Assembly: GCA_030431775.1 (NCBI GenBank) | Contig: JAUIHW010000003.1 | Span: forward strand, 1-64,000 | Direction: 5' to 3' | Origin: Gammaproteobacteria bacterium | Lineage (GTDB): Bacteria > Pseudomonadota > Gammaproteobacteria > Pseudomonadales > JAUIET01 | Length of the DNA stretch: 64,000 nt | Shown: in pieces, positions 54,116 through 63,734 of the stretch | How positions within the stretch are numbered: position 1 is the stretch's first letter | How the letters are laid out: each line of letters begins with the position of its first letter | Translations under genes and position numbers: made by a program | The notes under the pieces: model-generated | Databases searched by the model: none | What the model was told of the DNA's origin: nothing | Seen by the model: only the letters and a program-made list of their open reading frames with translations

Positions 54116-55171
54116 GTGACTCATACGCTGCGCATTACCCGACCCGACGACTGGCATGTTCATCTTCGCGACGGCAGTGCACTACTGCAAACCGTGGCAG
54201 ACATCAGCCGCTATTTCGGCCGCGCCATTATTATGCCGAACCTGGTTCCGCCGGTGCGAACCGTGGCCGATGCGCAGGCATACCGCAGTCGCATTCAATT
54301 GGTACTAGAGCAGTTGCAGCCGACACCGGCGTTCACGCCGCTGATGGTGTTATACCTTACTGACAATACTCGCCCGGAAGATATTCTGGACGCTGCCAGG
54401 CCTGGCAGCGGAGTGTTTGCGGTAAAGCTGTACCCAGCGGGCGCGACAACCAATTCAGACTCCGGCGTCTCCGATCTCAGGCGGCTGGACGCGGTACTGG
54501 ATGCCTTGCAATCCAGTGGTTTTCCGCTGCTGGTGCATGGCGAGGTTACGGCTGGTGATGTGGATATATTTGAGCGCGAAAAACGCTTCATTGACGACAT
54601 TCTGCAACCCCTGCTCGCGGCTTACCCAGACATACGCCTGGTACTTGAGCACATCAGCACCGCAGACGCAGTCCAATTTGTCCGCTCGGCGCCCGCCAAT
54701 GTGGCAGCAACCATTACCGTGCACCATCTTATGTATAACCGAAACCAGCTACTCGCTGGCGGCATTCGGCCGCATTATTACTGCCTGCCCATTTTGAAGC
54801 ATGCTCGCCACCAGCAGGCACTGCTGGATGCAGCGATCAGCGGCAATCCCAAGTTTTTTCTCGGTACCGACTCAGCACCTCACCCGGTCAATGCCAAAGA
54901 GGCCAGCTGTGGCTGCGCCGGCTGTTATACCGCCCACGCCGCGCTGGAGATGTACGCCGAAGTTTTTGAGCAGTGCGGTGCTCTGGATAAGCTGGAAGCG
55001 TTTTCCAGCTTTTTTGGCCCGGATTTCTACCGGTTGCCGCGCAACTCAGACCAAATAGAGCTGGTTAAGGAAACCTGGCAGGTCCCCAACTTACTGGAAA
55101 TCGGTACCGAACGCCTGCGCCCGCTGCGCGCCGGTGAACACCTAAGCTGGCGGGTGCTCGATGGACGATGA
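54116..55171 (+). CDS. pyrC: Dihydroorotase
   Basis: A 351-residue dihydroorotase of the short PyrC class, cyclising carbamoyl aspartate in pyrimidine synthesis. Zinc ligands His14 and His16 lie in DDWHVHLRD, the carbamylated Lys104 in [11 protein letters not shown], later histidines in LLVHGEV and LEHISTAD, and the catalytic Asp in LGTDSAPHP. The start is GTG at 54116. Its end overlaps the RNase T gene by 11 bases, so the two are coupled. Confidence 0.96.
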   Translation: MTHTLRITRPDDWHVHLRDGSALLQTVADISRYFGRAIIMPNLVPPVRTVADAQAYRSRIQLVLEQLQPTPAFTPLMVLYLTDNTRPEDILDAARPGSGVFAVKLYPAGATTNSDSGVSDLRRLDAVLDALQSSGFPLLVHGEVTAGDVDIFEREKRFIDDILQPLLAAYPDIRLVLEHISTADAVQFVRSAPANVAATITVHHLMYNRNQLLAGGIRPHYYCLPILKHARHQQALLDAAISGNPKFFLGTDSAPHPVNAKEASCGCAGCYTAHAALEMYAEVFEQCGALDKLEAFSSFFGPDFYRLPRNSDQIELVKETWQVPNLLEIGTERLRPLRAGEHLSWRVLDGR

Positions 55172-55826
55172 TGGCTTTGAAGGCTCGCTAGACTCGGAGC
55201 AGGGCCAGCCAAAATCACTGCTCGCCAGGCGCTTTCGCGGTTTTCTACCGGTTGTGGTGGACGTTGAAACCGGCGGGTTTAATGCCGCAACCGACGCTTT
55301 GCTGGAAGTCGCTGCCATCAGCATTACCATGGATGAGGACGGGTTCGTGCGTCAGGACCAGGAATTCCAGGCCGCGGTACAACCGTTTACCGGCGCTAAT
55401 ATAGAACAGTCCGCACTGGAATTCACTGGTATCGACCCATTTGACAGCGAGCGCAACGCCCGCCCGGAAGAGGACGCCCTGCGAGAAATGTTTCAGATGG
55501 TCCGTCGGGCCTTGCGTGCCCATGGCTGCAGCCGCGCAATTCTGGTGGCGCACAACGCCCATTTTGATCAGGGTTTTCTGAACGCGGCCACTGAACGATG
55601 CTCAATCAAGCGCAATCCGTTCCATCCCTTCAGCTGTTTCGATACTGCAACACTCTCGGGGCTGGCCCTTGGGCAAACCGTTCTGGCAAAAGCCTGTCGG
55701 GCCAGTGACATTGAGTTCAATAATGCCGACGCCCATTCAGCGCTTTATGACACCCAGAAAACGGCGGAGCTGTTTTGCCTGATCGTCAACCGCTGGAAAG
55801 AACTCGGCGGCTGGTTTGACGACTGA
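55161..55826 (+). CDS. rnt: Ribonuclease T
   Basis: A 221-residue DEDDh 3'–5' exoribonuclease that trims the ends of tRNA and other stable RNAs. Catalytic residues: Asp34 and Glu36 in VVDVETGGF, the Asp in [11 protein letters not shown], and the His/Asp pair in [16 protein letters not shown]. Length and motif order match E. coli RNase T. It lies in the pyrC–rnt pair typical of pseudomonads and is convergent with grxD, five bases apart. Confidence 0.96.
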   Translation: MDDDGFEGSLDSEQGQPKSLLARRFRGFLPVVVDVETGGFNAATDALLEVAAISITMDEDGFVRQDQEFQAAVQPFTGANIEQSALEFTGIDPFDSERNARPEEDALREMFQMVRRALRAHGCSRAILVAHNAHFDQGFLNAATERCSIKRNPFHPFSCFDTATLSGLALGQTVLAKACRASDIEFNNADAHSALYDTQKTAELFCLIVNRWKELGGWFDD

Positions 55827-55831
55827 CTTGC

Positions 55832-56155
55832 TTACTCTTCTTCGGGAACAGCCTCGCTGATCAGCGGCTGTAGCTCACCGCGCTCATGCATTTCGGTCAC
55901 GATGTCGCAACCACCTACCAGCTCGCCATTCACCCACAACTGCGGAAATGTCGGCCAGTTACCGTACTTGGGCAGGTTGGCGCGAACTTCGGGATTACTG
56001 AGCACGTCTACATAGGCAAAACGCTTGCCGCATTCCATCAAGGCCTGCACGGTGCGCGCTGAAAAACCGCATTGTGGCGCGTTCGGCGCGCCTTTCATGT
56101 ACAGCAATACGGGGTTGCCTTCTATCTGTTCTTTGATGGAGTCCATAATATCCAT
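55832..56155 (-). CDS. grxD: Monothiol glutaredoxin Grx4 type
   Basis: A 107-residue monothiol glutaredoxin that carries and delivers [2Fe-2S] clusters. The active-site Cys29 is in the CGFS motif, preceded by LLYMKGAP, and the glutathione-binding TFPQLWVNGELVGGCDI follows. A TTG at 56164 would add three residues; I prefer the ATG at 56155. It is the last gene of the conserved argG–grxD block. Confidence 0.95.
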   Translation of the reverse strand: MDIMDSIKEQIEGNPVLLYMKGAPNAPQCGFSARTVQALMECGKRFAYVDVLSNPEVRANLPKYGNWPTFPQLWVNGELVGGCDIVTEMHERGELQPLISEAVPEEE

Positions 56156-56270
56156 AGTGCTCAAAGCCTCGGGTAATTCAATAACGCCTATTGTATCCGG
56201 TTTGTACGCATTTTGCCGCCCAGCCGGATTAGACGAAACTGGCCGAGTTCATGTAGAATCTCCGCTCAAG

Positions 56271-56293
56271 AAGGCAGTCTTGACTGCCTTTTT
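56271..56293 (+). terminator. Intrinsic terminator-like hairpin in the argD leader
   Basis: AAGGCAGTC, a TT loop and GACTGCC followed by five T form a good Rho-independent terminator on the plus strand, ending 29 bases before the argD start codon. No plus-strand gene runs into it, since grxD is on the other strand. A −10-like TAGAAT at 56254–56259 lies just upstream, so transcripts from it would reach the hairpin at once. It may be an attenuator or processing site for argD. Confidence 0.75.
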
Positions 56294-56322
56294 GCGTTTT
56301 TACACCGCGAGTTCTACAACTT

Positions 56323-57504
56323 ATGACCTTGATGCCAACCTACGCGCCACACAGCGTATCCTTTACCCATGGGGAAGGCGCCTGGCTTTATGACGCGTCG
56401 GGTAAAGCGTATCTGGATGGCCTGACGGGCATTGCTGTCTGCGGCCTGGGACACGCGCACCCGGCGGTCACCCAGGCAATTTGCGAGCAAGCTCAAAAGC
56501 TACTGCATTGCTCGAACCATTTCCGCATTGAACAGCAGGAAGCGCTGGCCGAGAAACTGTGTGCCTTATCCGGTATGGAAAACGTCTTCTTCTCCAATTC
56601 TGGGGCGGAAGCCAACGAAGCCGCCATCAAGCTGGCGCGCATGTATGGACATAAGGTAAAGAACGTCAACAGGCCGGCCATTGTGGTTACCGAAGGCGCT
56701 TTTCACGGGCGAACCATGGCAACCCTGACCGCAACCGGAAACCGCAAAATTCAAGCGGGTTTCGAGCCGTTGGTCAGTGGATTTGTGCGTGCACCCTTCG
56801 ATGACCTGGAAGCCATCCGGACGATTGCCCGGAACAACCGCGATGTGGTTGCGGTGCTGGTGGAGCCTGTTCAGGGCGAGGGTGGTATCTGCATACCGTC
56901 TGACAATTATCTGAGGGAACTGCAAGCCATTTGTGACGAGTACGGCTGGCTATTGATGCTTGATGAGATTCAAACCGGCAATGGTCGAACCGGGCACTAT
57001 TTTGCTTATCAGTCGGCAGGCTGCACACCGGATGTGGTCACCACGGCCAAAGGTTTGGGCAATGGTGTACCCATCGGCTGCTGCCTGGCTCGCGGGCGGG
57101 CAGCGGATGTACTGCGACCAGGCAGTCATGGCTCCACTTTTGGTGGCAACCCGCTGGCCTGCGCCACGGCTCTGGCCGTCGTAGACACTATCACAGAGCA
57201 CGAGCTGGCAGCGCGGTCCACAGAACTCGGGCAACTCATGGCTGAACAACTGCAGCCGTTACTGATGGACGGCCTGGCCACGGAGATTCGGCAGCGTGGT
57301 CTGATGATTGGCATTGAACTCAAAAAGTCCTGCTCCGAGTTGGTCGCCCTGGGCCTTGAGCAGGGCCTTATCCTGAATGTGACAGCCGACTCGGTTGTGC
57401 GCTTGTTGCCTCCGCTGATTCTCAGCAATGCAGAGGCCGGTCAGCTGGCAGAAAAAACAGTCTCCCTGATCCGACAGTTTCTGCACAGCAGCCCATCTTC
57501 TTAA
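56323..57504 (+). CDS. argD: Acetylornithine aminotransferase
   Basis: A 393-residue class III aminotransferase that converts N-acetylglutamate semialdehyde to N-acetylornithine in arginine synthesis, and may also serve in lysine synthesis. Features: YLDGLTGIAVCGLGHAHP, FFSNSGAEANEAAIKLAR, AFHGRTMATLTATGN, VEPVQGEGG, LDEIQTGNGRTG and the PLP lysine in TTAKGLGNGVPIG. The pairing with argF 20 bases downstream supports the arginine role. Confidence 0.93.
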   Translation: MTLMPTYAPHSVSFTHGEGAWLYDASGKAYLDGLTGIAVCGLGHAHPAVTQAICEQAQKLLHCSNHFRIEQQEALAEKLCALSGMENVFFSNSGAEANEAAIKLARMYGHKVKNVNRPAIVVTEGAFHGRTMATLTATGNRKIQAGFEPLVSGFVRAPFDDLEAIRTIARNNRDVVAVLVEPVQGEGGICIPSDNYLRELQAICDEYGWLLMLDEIQTGNGRTGHYFAYQSAGCTPDVVTTAKGLGNGVPIGCCLARGRAADVLRPGSHGSTFGGNPLACATALAVVDTITEHELAARSTELGQLMAEQLQPLLMDGLATEIRQRGLMIGIELKKSCSELVALGLEQGLILNVTADSVVRLLPPLILSNAEAGQLAEKTVSLIRQFLHSSPSS

Positions 57505-57523
57505 ATAAAACCACGAGTCTGCG

Positions 57524-58429
57524 ATGAGTATTCGGCATTTCCGTACTTTATTGGATTTGAGTCCCCAGGAAATCAAGTCGTTAATCCGTCGGGCCAGTGA
57601 GCTTAAGGCCCTGGTACGGAGCGACACTGCGCATGCTCTTTTCCCGAACAAGGTCTTGGGCATGGTATTTGAGAAGTCGTCGACGCGCACTCGGGTTTCC
57701 TTTGAAACGGGTATGGCGCAGTTTGGCGGGCATGCGCTGTTTTTGTCGCCGCGTGACACCCAGCTCGGACGCGGCGAACCCATAGCCGATAGCGCCCGGG
57801 TAATTTCGTCGATGGTCGATATTCTGATGCTCCGCACCTTCGAGCACGAGAAGCTGGAAACGTATGCGGCCAATGCCAGTGTGCCGGTGATCAACGCACT
57901 GACCGACCTGTACCACCCCTGCCAACTGCTGGCCGACCTGCAAACCTTTGCAGAACATAGAGGCGACATTAGCGGAAAAACCGTGGCCTGGATCGGTGAC
58001 GGCAACAACATGTGCAACAGTTATATCAATGCCGCCCGCCAGTGTGACTTTGAGCTGCTGATTGCCTGCCCACCCGGCTTCGAGCCATTGGCGGAATTGT
58101 GCGAACAGAACCGCGACCGAGTGCGTATCGTTCGCCAGCCCGAAGACGCCGCCAGAGGTGCGCACCTGTTAGTCACCGATGTGTTCGCATCCATGGGTCA
58201 GGAAGACGAACAAGCCACACGGCTGAAGAAGTTTGCCGGCTACCAAATAAATCGGGAACTGCTGGCAGTCGCCGATTCAAGCGCCCTGGTCATGCATTGT
58301 TTGCCAGCGCACCGGGGGGAAGAGATTACCGCGGATGTGCTGGATGCCGAGGACAGTGTGGTCTGGGAGGAAGCCGAAAACCGTTTGCATGCGCAAAAAG
58401 CCCTGATCGAGCTGTTACTTACCCAGTAG
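57524..58429 (+). CDS. argF: Ornithine carbamoyltransferase, anabolic
   Basis: A 301-residue transferase that makes citrulline from ornithine and carbamoyl phosphate. The carbamoyl-phosphate loop STRTRVSFE is near residue 48, [11 protein letters not shown] marks the hinge, and the ornithine loop is [11 protein letters not shown]. The length of about 300 fits the anabolic ArgF of pseudomonads rather than the longer catabolic enzyme. It is in an operon with argD. Its last 11 bases overlap the end of glpK on the other strand. Confidence 0.95.
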   Translation: MSIRHFRTLLDLSPQEIKSLIRRASELKALVRSDTAHALFPNKVLGMVFEKSSTRTRVSFETGMAQFGGHALFLSPRDTQLGRGEPIADSARVISSMVDILMLRTFEHEKLETYAANASVPVINALTDLYHPCQLLADLQTFAEHRGDISGKTVAWIGDGNNMCNSYINAARQCDFELLIACPPGFEPLAELCEQNRDRVRIVRQPEDAARGAHLLVTDVFASMGQEDEQATRLKKFAGYQINRELLAVADSSALVMHCLPAHRGEEITADVLDAEDSVVWEEAENRLHAQKALIELLLTQ

Positions 58430-59903
58430 TCGAAACTCTCTTCACGGCGGCCAACCAGCCGGCATAGAGATCTTCACGCTGACTGTCTGACATTGCCGGT
58501 GTAAATTCACGCTCCAGAGACCAGCGTTCGGCGATGTTGTCCAGCGAGGCGTACACACCCGACTGCAGGCCAGCCAGGTAAGCGGCCCCAAGAGCCGTGG
58601 TTTCAGTGTTGTTGGAACGGATCACCGGTCGATTGGTGATGTCAGAGAGAAACTGCATTAGCCAGCTGTTCACCGCCATCCCTCCGTCTACGCGCACAAA
58701 TTCAGGTGTCTGCCCGTCTTTTTCCATGGCTTCCAGAAGGTCACGGGTCTGGTAGGCCACAGACTGCAAGGTGGCGGTAATGACATGGTCTCTGCTGGTA
58801 TCGCGGGTGATCCCCAATAAGGCCCCTCGCGCCTGGGCATCCCAGTACGGGGCGCCAAGCCCAGTAAAGGCAGGCACCAGATAAACCCCACGAGTATCGG
58901 GTGCCCGCGCTGCCGCCGCCTCGACATCGCTGGCTTGCTGAATAATGCCCAAGCCATCGCGCAGCCATTGCACAGCAGTACCGGCATTGAAAATACTGCC
59001 TTCCAGCGCGTAACAGGTTTGACCCTTGATGCGATACGCCACGGTTGAAAGCAAGCGATTACTGGATTGCAGACAGCGGTCGCCAGTATTCTGAACCAGA
59101 AAGCAGCCAGTACCATAAGTGCTCTTGGCATTGCCGGGAGAGAAACAGGCCTGACCAATCAGGGCAGCCTGCTGATCACCTGCTACGCCGTTTATGTCGA
59201 TGCTACCGCCAAAGAACTCAGCTGCCGCTGTGCCATAAGACGCACTGCAATCCCTGACCTCCGGCAGCAAGGCTTCGGGAATATCAAACAAGTCCAACAG
59301 TTCAGGGTCCCATTGCTGCGTATGGATGTTGAACAATGCGGTTCGTGAGGCATTGCTGGCATCGGTTGCATGCACCTCGCCATGTGTCAGACGCCAGATC
59401 AGATAGGTATCGATCGTACCGCAGGCCAGCTCGCCCCGTTCGGCACGCTTGCGCAGATCCGGCAGTTCATTGAGCAACCAGCGAATTTTACTGGCTGAGA
59501 AATACGGGTCCAACAGCAGACCGGTCCGACTTTGCACCAGGTGTTCATGGCCGGCCGCTCGAAGCTCCTCGCAATAGGCATGCGTTCTGCGATCCTGCCA
59601 GACAATCGCTTTGTGCACCGGCACGCCGGTGTCTCGCTCCCACATGACTATGGTTTCGCGCTGGTTGGTAATGCCGCAGCACAGAATCTGCTGCGCGGTA
59701 CAAGCGCGCTGGCGCATTGCTTCGTTGCACGCCCAAAGCGTGGTCTGCCAGATTTCGTCCGGGTCGTGCTCCACCCAGCCATCATCGGGAAAATACTGGG
59801 TAAATTCTTTTTGTGCTGTGGCCGCGACCTGACCATCCAAATCGAACAGAATGGCCCGAGAACTGGTTGTGCCCTGGTCAATAGCCAGAATATAGTCCGA
59901 CAT
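58419..59903 (-). CDS. glpK: Glycerol kinase
   Basis: A 494-residue FGGY-family kinase that phosphorylates glycerol to glycerol-3-phosphate. Typical sequences are the opening [79 protein letters not shown] and [19 protein letters not shown]. No glpF or glpD lies beside it, so the kinase is transcribed alone. It faces away from nrdA with a 385-base gap. Confidence 0.96.
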   Translation of the reverse strand: MSDYILAIDQGTTSSRAILFDLDGQVAATAQKEFTQYFPDDGWVEHDPDEIWQTTLWACNEAMRQRACTAQQILCCGITNQRETIVMWERDTGVPVHKAIVWQDRRTHAYCEELRAAGHEHLVQSRTGLLLDPYFSASKIRWLLNELPDLRKRAERGELACGTIDTYLIWRLTHGEVHATDASNASRTALFNIHTQQWDPELLDLFDIPEALLPEVRDCSASYGTAAAEFFGGSIDINGVAGDQQAALIGQACFSPGNAKSTYGTGCFLVQNTGDRCLQSSNRLLSTVAYRIKGQTCYALEGSIFNAGTAVQWLRDGLGIIQQASDVEAAAARAPDTRGVYLVPAFTGLGAPYWDAQARGALLGITRDTSRDHVITATLQSVAYQTRDLLEAMEKDGQTPEFVRVDGGMAVNSWLMQFLSDITNRPVIRSNNTETTALGAAYLAGLQSGVYASLDNIAERWSLEREFTPAMSDSQREDLYAGWLAAVKRVSTTG

Positions 59904-60288
59904 ACTGAATACTCCCTAATCGGCTTTCGCAGGATACGCCAGTAAGCAAAACCAAGGCCAATTTCGGCCGTGATTACTCACAGAGCACATATCCAAAAAA
60001 ACTCCGCGTATGATATTGCATTCCGGGTTTGAGCGCATTATCTTGTACCCCGCGTTGCGGCGAACCCCATATATAGTGCCAGAGCAGTTTACTGGCCCAA
60101 TTTTCTAAAGCAGAAAGAGCTCGCTGCCCGCAAACCCAAATACAGAGAACCGTCGAAACGCGGTGGCGAGGATGGCCAGCGCCTGGTGGGTGTTTTTTTT
60201 CTTTACATTCACCATTAGACAACCGTAGACAGGGAACGTCGAGCAAGATGATAAGTCGCCCAAGCGCATACAAATCTACGGAGAACCA
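59904..60288. other. Divergent intergenic region between glpK and nrdA
   Basis: A 385-base gap holding the glpK and nrdA promoters. The recognisable content is a pair of NrdR-box-like palindromes at 60033–60079, listed separately. A run of eight T at about 60191–60198 is not preceded by a convincing stem. No tRNA or open frame with coding character was seen. An ACGGAGAACC stretch gives the nrdA ribosome binding site. Confidence 0.5.
60033..60079 (+). promoter_or_regulatory. Pair of NrdR boxes upstream of nrdA
   Basis: Two 16-base sites resemble the NrdR consensus acaCwAtATaTwGtgt: gcgCATTATCTTGTac at 60033–60048 (9 of 11 core positions) and accCCATATATAGTgc at 60064–60079 (10 of 11). Their repeat distance is 31 bases, three helical turns, the spacing typical of cooperative NrdR pairs. 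NrdR represses ribonucleotide reductase genes when (d)ATP is abundant. The sites are about 210 bases before the nrdA start codon and 130 before glpK; nrdA is the expected target. Confidence 0.8.
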
Positions 60289-63168
60289 ATGCAAACAACC
60301 ACCGAAGAACCCCAAGCTCGAAGCCCGGAACCACAAGCACAGATCGCCAAGCCCAGTGGCGACATCAGTGCGGTTGCACCGGGACAGATTCGTGTCATTA
60401 AACGCAATGGCATGGTTGTGCCTTATGATGACAGCAAAATCAGTGTTGCGATCACCAAGGCCTTCCTGGCGGTAGAAGGCGGTACTGCCGCAGCATCCAG
60501 CCGAATCCATGAAACGGTCGCGGAACTTACCCGACGCATTTCAGCGACTTTTAATCGTCGCATGCCGTCAGGCGGAACCATCCATATCGAAGACATTCAG
60601 GACCAGGTTGAGCTCGAATTAATGCGCAGCGGCGAGCAGAAAATAGCCCGCTCTTACGTGCTGTATAGAGAAGACCGGGCGCGTGTCAGAGCTGCCGAAC
60701 AAGCCGCAACACCGGAAGACACCGACGCTGAACAGCACCTGCAGGTAAGCCTGCCTGACGGCAGCCACGCACCACTGGACCAGCAACGGATCAGAACAGT
60801 CGTCAACGAAGCCTGCACAGAACTGAGCGATGTCGATGCCAACACCATTCTGGACCAGGCATTACGCAACCTGTACGACGGCGTACCGCTGAAAGAAGTG
60901 GGTACATCCCTGGTCATGACCGCGCGCACGCTGGTCGAGGTCGAACCGAACTACAGCTACGTGACAGCGCGTCTGTTGCTCGATCAACTGCGTGCCGAAG
61001 CGCTTGATTTTCTTGAAGTGGCCAACAGCGCCACCCAGAGTGAAATGGGCGAACTGTACCCGCAGGCTCTAAAAGCCTATATCCGACGTGGTATTCAGCT
61101 GGAATTACTGAGTCCACAGCTGCAACAGTTTGACCTGGATCAGCTGGGTGCTGCCATTGATGCCGACCGTGACCTGCAGTTCACCTATCTGGGCCTGCAA
61201 ACCCTGTATGACCGCTACTTCATTCACAGTGACGGCACACGCTTTGAACTACCACAAGTATTTTTTATGCGGGTGGCAATGGGTCTGGCGATTCAAGAAG
61301 ACGACCCGAATGCACGCGCCATCGAGTTTTACAAACTATTGTCTTCCTTTGATTACATGAGTTCCACCCCAACCCTGTTCAATGCTGGCACCCTGCGGGC
61401 ACAGCTGTCTTCCTGCTATCTGACTACTGTACCTGATGACCTGCACGGTATTTACGGCGCTATCCGGGACAATGCCATGTTGTCCAAGTGGGCAGGTGGA
61501 CTGGGCAATGACTGGACACCGGTGCGCGCATTGGGCTCCTACATCAAAGGGACTAACGGAAAGTCTCAGGGTATCGTACCCTTCCTCAAAGTAGTGAATG
61601 ATACGGCCGTGGCCGTGAACCAGGGCGGCAAGCGCAAGGGCGCCGTTTGTGCGTACCTGGAAACCTGGCATATGGATATTGAGGAGTTTATTGAACTGCG
61701 CAAGAACACCGGCGACGACCGGCGGCGTACCCACGACATGAACACAGCAAACTGGGTACCCGACCTGTTTATGAAGCGAGTGTTCGGCGAAGGTGAATGG
61801 ACACTGTTCTCACCTAATGACGTACCCGACCTGCACGATCTTTATGGAGAGGCCTTCGAACGTCGTTATGAAGAGTACGAAGCCAAGACCCGCAGCGGCG
61901 AGCTGAAACTGTTCAAGCGAGTCAAAGCCGTAGACCTGTGGCGCAAGATGCTGGGCATGCTGTTCGAAACCGGCCACCCCTGGGTAACGTTCAAGGATCC
62001 GTGCAACCTGCGCTCACCGCAGCAGCACGCTGGCGTTGTGCACTCTTCTAACCTGTGCACAGAGATCACTCTGAACACCAGTGCCGACGAAATAGCAGTG
62101 TGCAACCTCGGCTCGGTCAATCTGGCACAGCATGTTACGGAGAATGGTCTCGATCAGGAAAAGCTGGCAAAAACAGTGCAAACCGCGGTACGTATGCTGG
62201 ATAACGTCATCGATATTAACTACTACTCGGTGCCCCAGGCGCGTACGTCCAACCTGCGTCATCGTCCGGTTGGCCTGGGCCTGATGGGCTTCCAGGATGC
62301 GCTGTACAAGCAGCACATTGCCTACAGCTCGGACGCAGCGGTTGAATTCGCCGACCGTTCCATGGAAGCGATCAGTTACTACGCAATCCAGGCTTCCAGT
62401 CAACTGGCGCAGGAACGTGGTAGCTATTCGACTTTCGAGGGCTCACTGTGGAGTCGCGGCGTATTGCCCATCGACTCGATCCAAACGCTAATAGACAATC
62501 GGGGCAGCGAATTCATCGACGTTGACCTGTCGCAAACCATGGAATGGGAACAGTTGCGCGAGCAGGTGAAAACCCACGGCATGCGCAACTCAAATGTCAT
62601 GGCAATTGCGCCAACGGCAACCATTGCTAATATCACCGGTGTGAGCCAGTCAATCGAGCCGACCTACCAAAACCTGTATGTGAAATCCAATTTGTCCGGT
62701 GAATTTACCGTGGTAAATCCTTACCTGGTCAATGACCTCAAAGCTCGCCGCCTGTGGGACAGTGTCATGGTGCACGACCTGAAGTATTACGAAGGCAGCG
62801 TGCAACAGATTGATCGCATCCCGGCGGACCTCAAGGCCATCTACTCCACGTCCTTTGAAGTGGAGCCGCGTTGGATTGTTGATGCAGCCAGCCGACGCCA
62901 GAAGTGGATCGATCAGGCACAGTCTTTGAATCTGTACATCAATAATGCCGACGGCAAGAAGCTGGACATCACCTATCGGATGGCTTGGTACCGTGGCCTT
63001 AAAACTACCTACTACTTACGTAGCCTGGCAGCCACCGGCACGGAGAAGTCCACCATCGATACCGGCGCGTTGAACGCAGTCAATTCTGGTGCCGGGCAGA
63101 TGGCCGAACCCGCGCCGGTTCCGCAAGCCTGCTCGCTGGACGACCCCGATTGCGAAGCCTGTCAGTAG
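60289..63168 (+). CDS. nrdA: Class Ia ribonucleotide reductase, large (alpha) subunit
   Basis: A 959-residue subunit that reduces ribonucleoside diphosphates. Two N-terminal ATP-cone regions are seen (about 34–140, QIRVIKRNGMVVPYDDSKIS, and a second degenerate one at about 150–230). The catalytic site has the redox pair Cys in LSSCYLT and AVCNLGSVNL, and the radical cysteine in SNLCTEITLN with its Asn and Glu; PTATIANITG follows. The C-terminal tail CSLDDPDCEACQ carries the shuttle cysteines and resembles the Pseudomonas enzyme. ACGGAGAACC precedes the ATG. nrdB follows, but only after an opposite-strand gene. Confidence 0.97.
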   Translation: MQTTTEEPQARSPEPQAQIAKPSGDISAVAPGQIRVIKRNGMVVPYDDSKISVAITKAFLAVEGGTAAASSRIHETVAELTRRISATFNRRMPSGGTIHIEDIQDQVELELMRSGEQKIARSYVLYREDRARVRAAEQAATPEDTDAEQHLQVSLPDGSHAPLDQQRIRTVVNEACTELSDVDANTILDQALRNLYDGVPLKEVGTSLVMTARTLVEVEPNYSYVTARLLLDQLRAEALDFLEVANSATQSEMGELYPQALKAYIRRGIQLELLSPQLQQFDLDQLGAAIDADRDLQFTYLGLQTLYDRYFIHSDGTRFELPQVFFMRVAMGLAIQEDDPNARAIEFYKLLSSFDYMSSTPTLFNAGTLRAQLSSCYLTTVPDDLHGIYGAIRDNAMLSKWAGGLGNDWTPVRALGSYIKGTNGKSQGIVPFLKVVNDTAVAVNQGGKRKGAVCAYLETWHMDIEEFIELRKNTGDDRRRTHDMNTANWVPDLFMKRVFGEGEWTLFSPNDVPDLHDLYGEAFERRYEEYEAKTRSGELKLFKRVKAVDLWRKMLGMLFETGHPWVTFKDPCNLRSPQQHAGVVHSSNLCTEITLNTSADEIAVCNLGSVNLAQHVTENGLDQEKLAKTVQTAVRMLDNVIDINYYSVPQARTSNLRHRPVGLGLMGFQDALYKQHIAYSSDAAVEFADRSMEAISYYAIQASSQLAQERGSYSTFEGSLWSRGVLPIDSIQTLIDNRGSEFIDVDLSQTMEWEQLREQVKTHGMRNSNVMAIAPTATIANITGVSQSIEPTYQNLYVKSNLSGEFTVVNPYLVNDLKARRLWDSVMVHDLKYYEGSVQQIDRIPADLKAIYSTSFEVEPRWIVDAASRRQKWIDQAQSLNLYINNADGKKLDITYRMAWYRGLKTTYYLRSLAATGTEKSTIDTGALNAVNSGAGQMAEPAPVPQACSLDDPDCEACQ

Positions 63169-63189
63169 ATGAGGTGAGCGCGCACTCTC

Positions 63190-63217
63190 TGACAAGCGGG
63201 CCTAAACCCGCTTGTCA
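63190..63217. repeat. Strong hairpin at the nrdA 3' end
   Basis: A perfect 11-bp stem, TGACAAGCGGG and CCCGCTTGTCA, with a six-base loop lies 21 bases after the nrdA stop and reaches into the last bases of the convergent SnoaL-like gene. There is no T tract on either side, so it may be a Rho-assisted terminator or mRNA 3' stabiliser for both transcripts. Confidence 0.7.
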
Positions 63218-63604
63218 GGCCTGTGCGGCCAACATGTCCTGCATCAATTTGTGAATGAGGTTGACTGCCTTTAGCGGGCGCAGCATCACTTTGAAATGGG
63301 TAATCAAGCCCTGCTCATTCCACTGTAAGATATCTACGCCATTGACCGTAATACCATCGATCTCCGTTTCAAATTCCAGTACGGCGCCATTGGCTGATTG
63401 CCACTGGCCGCAATATCTGAACGGACCCTGCATAAAGACCGCTGCCGCCGCATTGAGATAAGCGCTAACCAGCGCTTTGCCCTGCTGCGGTGTGTGAACG
63501 ACCGGCGAGTAAAAAACCGCCTCTTTGTCGAGTATTTCAGCAAGAATTTCGGGTTGGGGATCGTTTGCGAAATCATGCCATCTCTGCAGTGTATTATTGG
63601 CCAT
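63215..63604 (-). CDS. SnoaL/NTF2-like protein
   Basis: A 129-residue protein with the cone-shaped NTF2/SnoaL fold: an N-terminal helix (LQRWHDFANDPQPEILAEILD), VFYSPVVHTPQQGKALVSAYLN, FEFEtype strands (VLEFETEIDGITVNGVDILQW) and a final FKVMLRPLKAVNLIHKLM. Members include isomerases and ligand-binding proteins; the function here is unknown. The frame opens at 63769, but the ATG at 63604 with GAGGG five bases upstream is the likely start. It is inserted between nrdA and nrdB on the opposite strand, with NrdR boxes only 61–107 bases upstream. Confidence 0.8.
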   Translation of the reverse strand: MANNTLQRWHDFANDPQPEILAEILDKEAVFYSPVVHTPQQGKALVSAYLNAAAAVFMQGPFRYCGQWQSANGAVLEFETEIDGITVNGVDILQWNEQGLITHFKVMLRPLKAVNLIHKLMQDMLAAQA

Positions 63605-63664
63605 ATCTACCCTCGGAATACGCTTACCCCGGGCATTATACTCCTGTGCACAAGCTGTGAATTT

Positions 63665-63711
63665 GCTGTATATATTGTGGTTAAAAGTTTTTTTACCGCT
63701 ATATCTTGTGT
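63665..63711 (+). promoter_or_regulatory. Pair of NrdR boxes upstream of nrdB and the SnoaL-like gene
   Basis: Two 16-base sites match the NrdR consensus: gctGTATATATTGTgg at 63665–63680 (10 of 11 core positions) and ccgCTATATCTTGTgt at 63696–63711 (10 of 11, plus the flanking GT). The repeat distance is 31 bases, identical to the nrdA pair. The second box overlaps the −35 of a good promoter facing nrdB. The divergent SnoaL-like gene starts 61 bases from the first box and could share the control. This 325-base gap between the two genes otherwise shows no coding sequence. Confidence 0.83.
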
Positions 63712-63734
63712 TTGTAACGCACTCGTCATATAGT
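63706..63734 (+). promoter_or_regulatory. Predicted nrdB promoter
   Basis: −35 TTGTGT at 63706–63711, a 17-base spacer and −10 TATAGT (five of six) at 63729–63734. Transcription would begin near 63741, leaving a leader of about 190 bases before the nrdB start codon. The −35 is the right half of the second NrdR box, as expected for repression by occlusion. Confidence 0.6.

Noticed and set aside
60180-60200. Rho-independent terminator at the T run before nrdA
   Set aside because: The only nearby stem (CCAG/CTGG) is four pairs long and six bases away from the T run.
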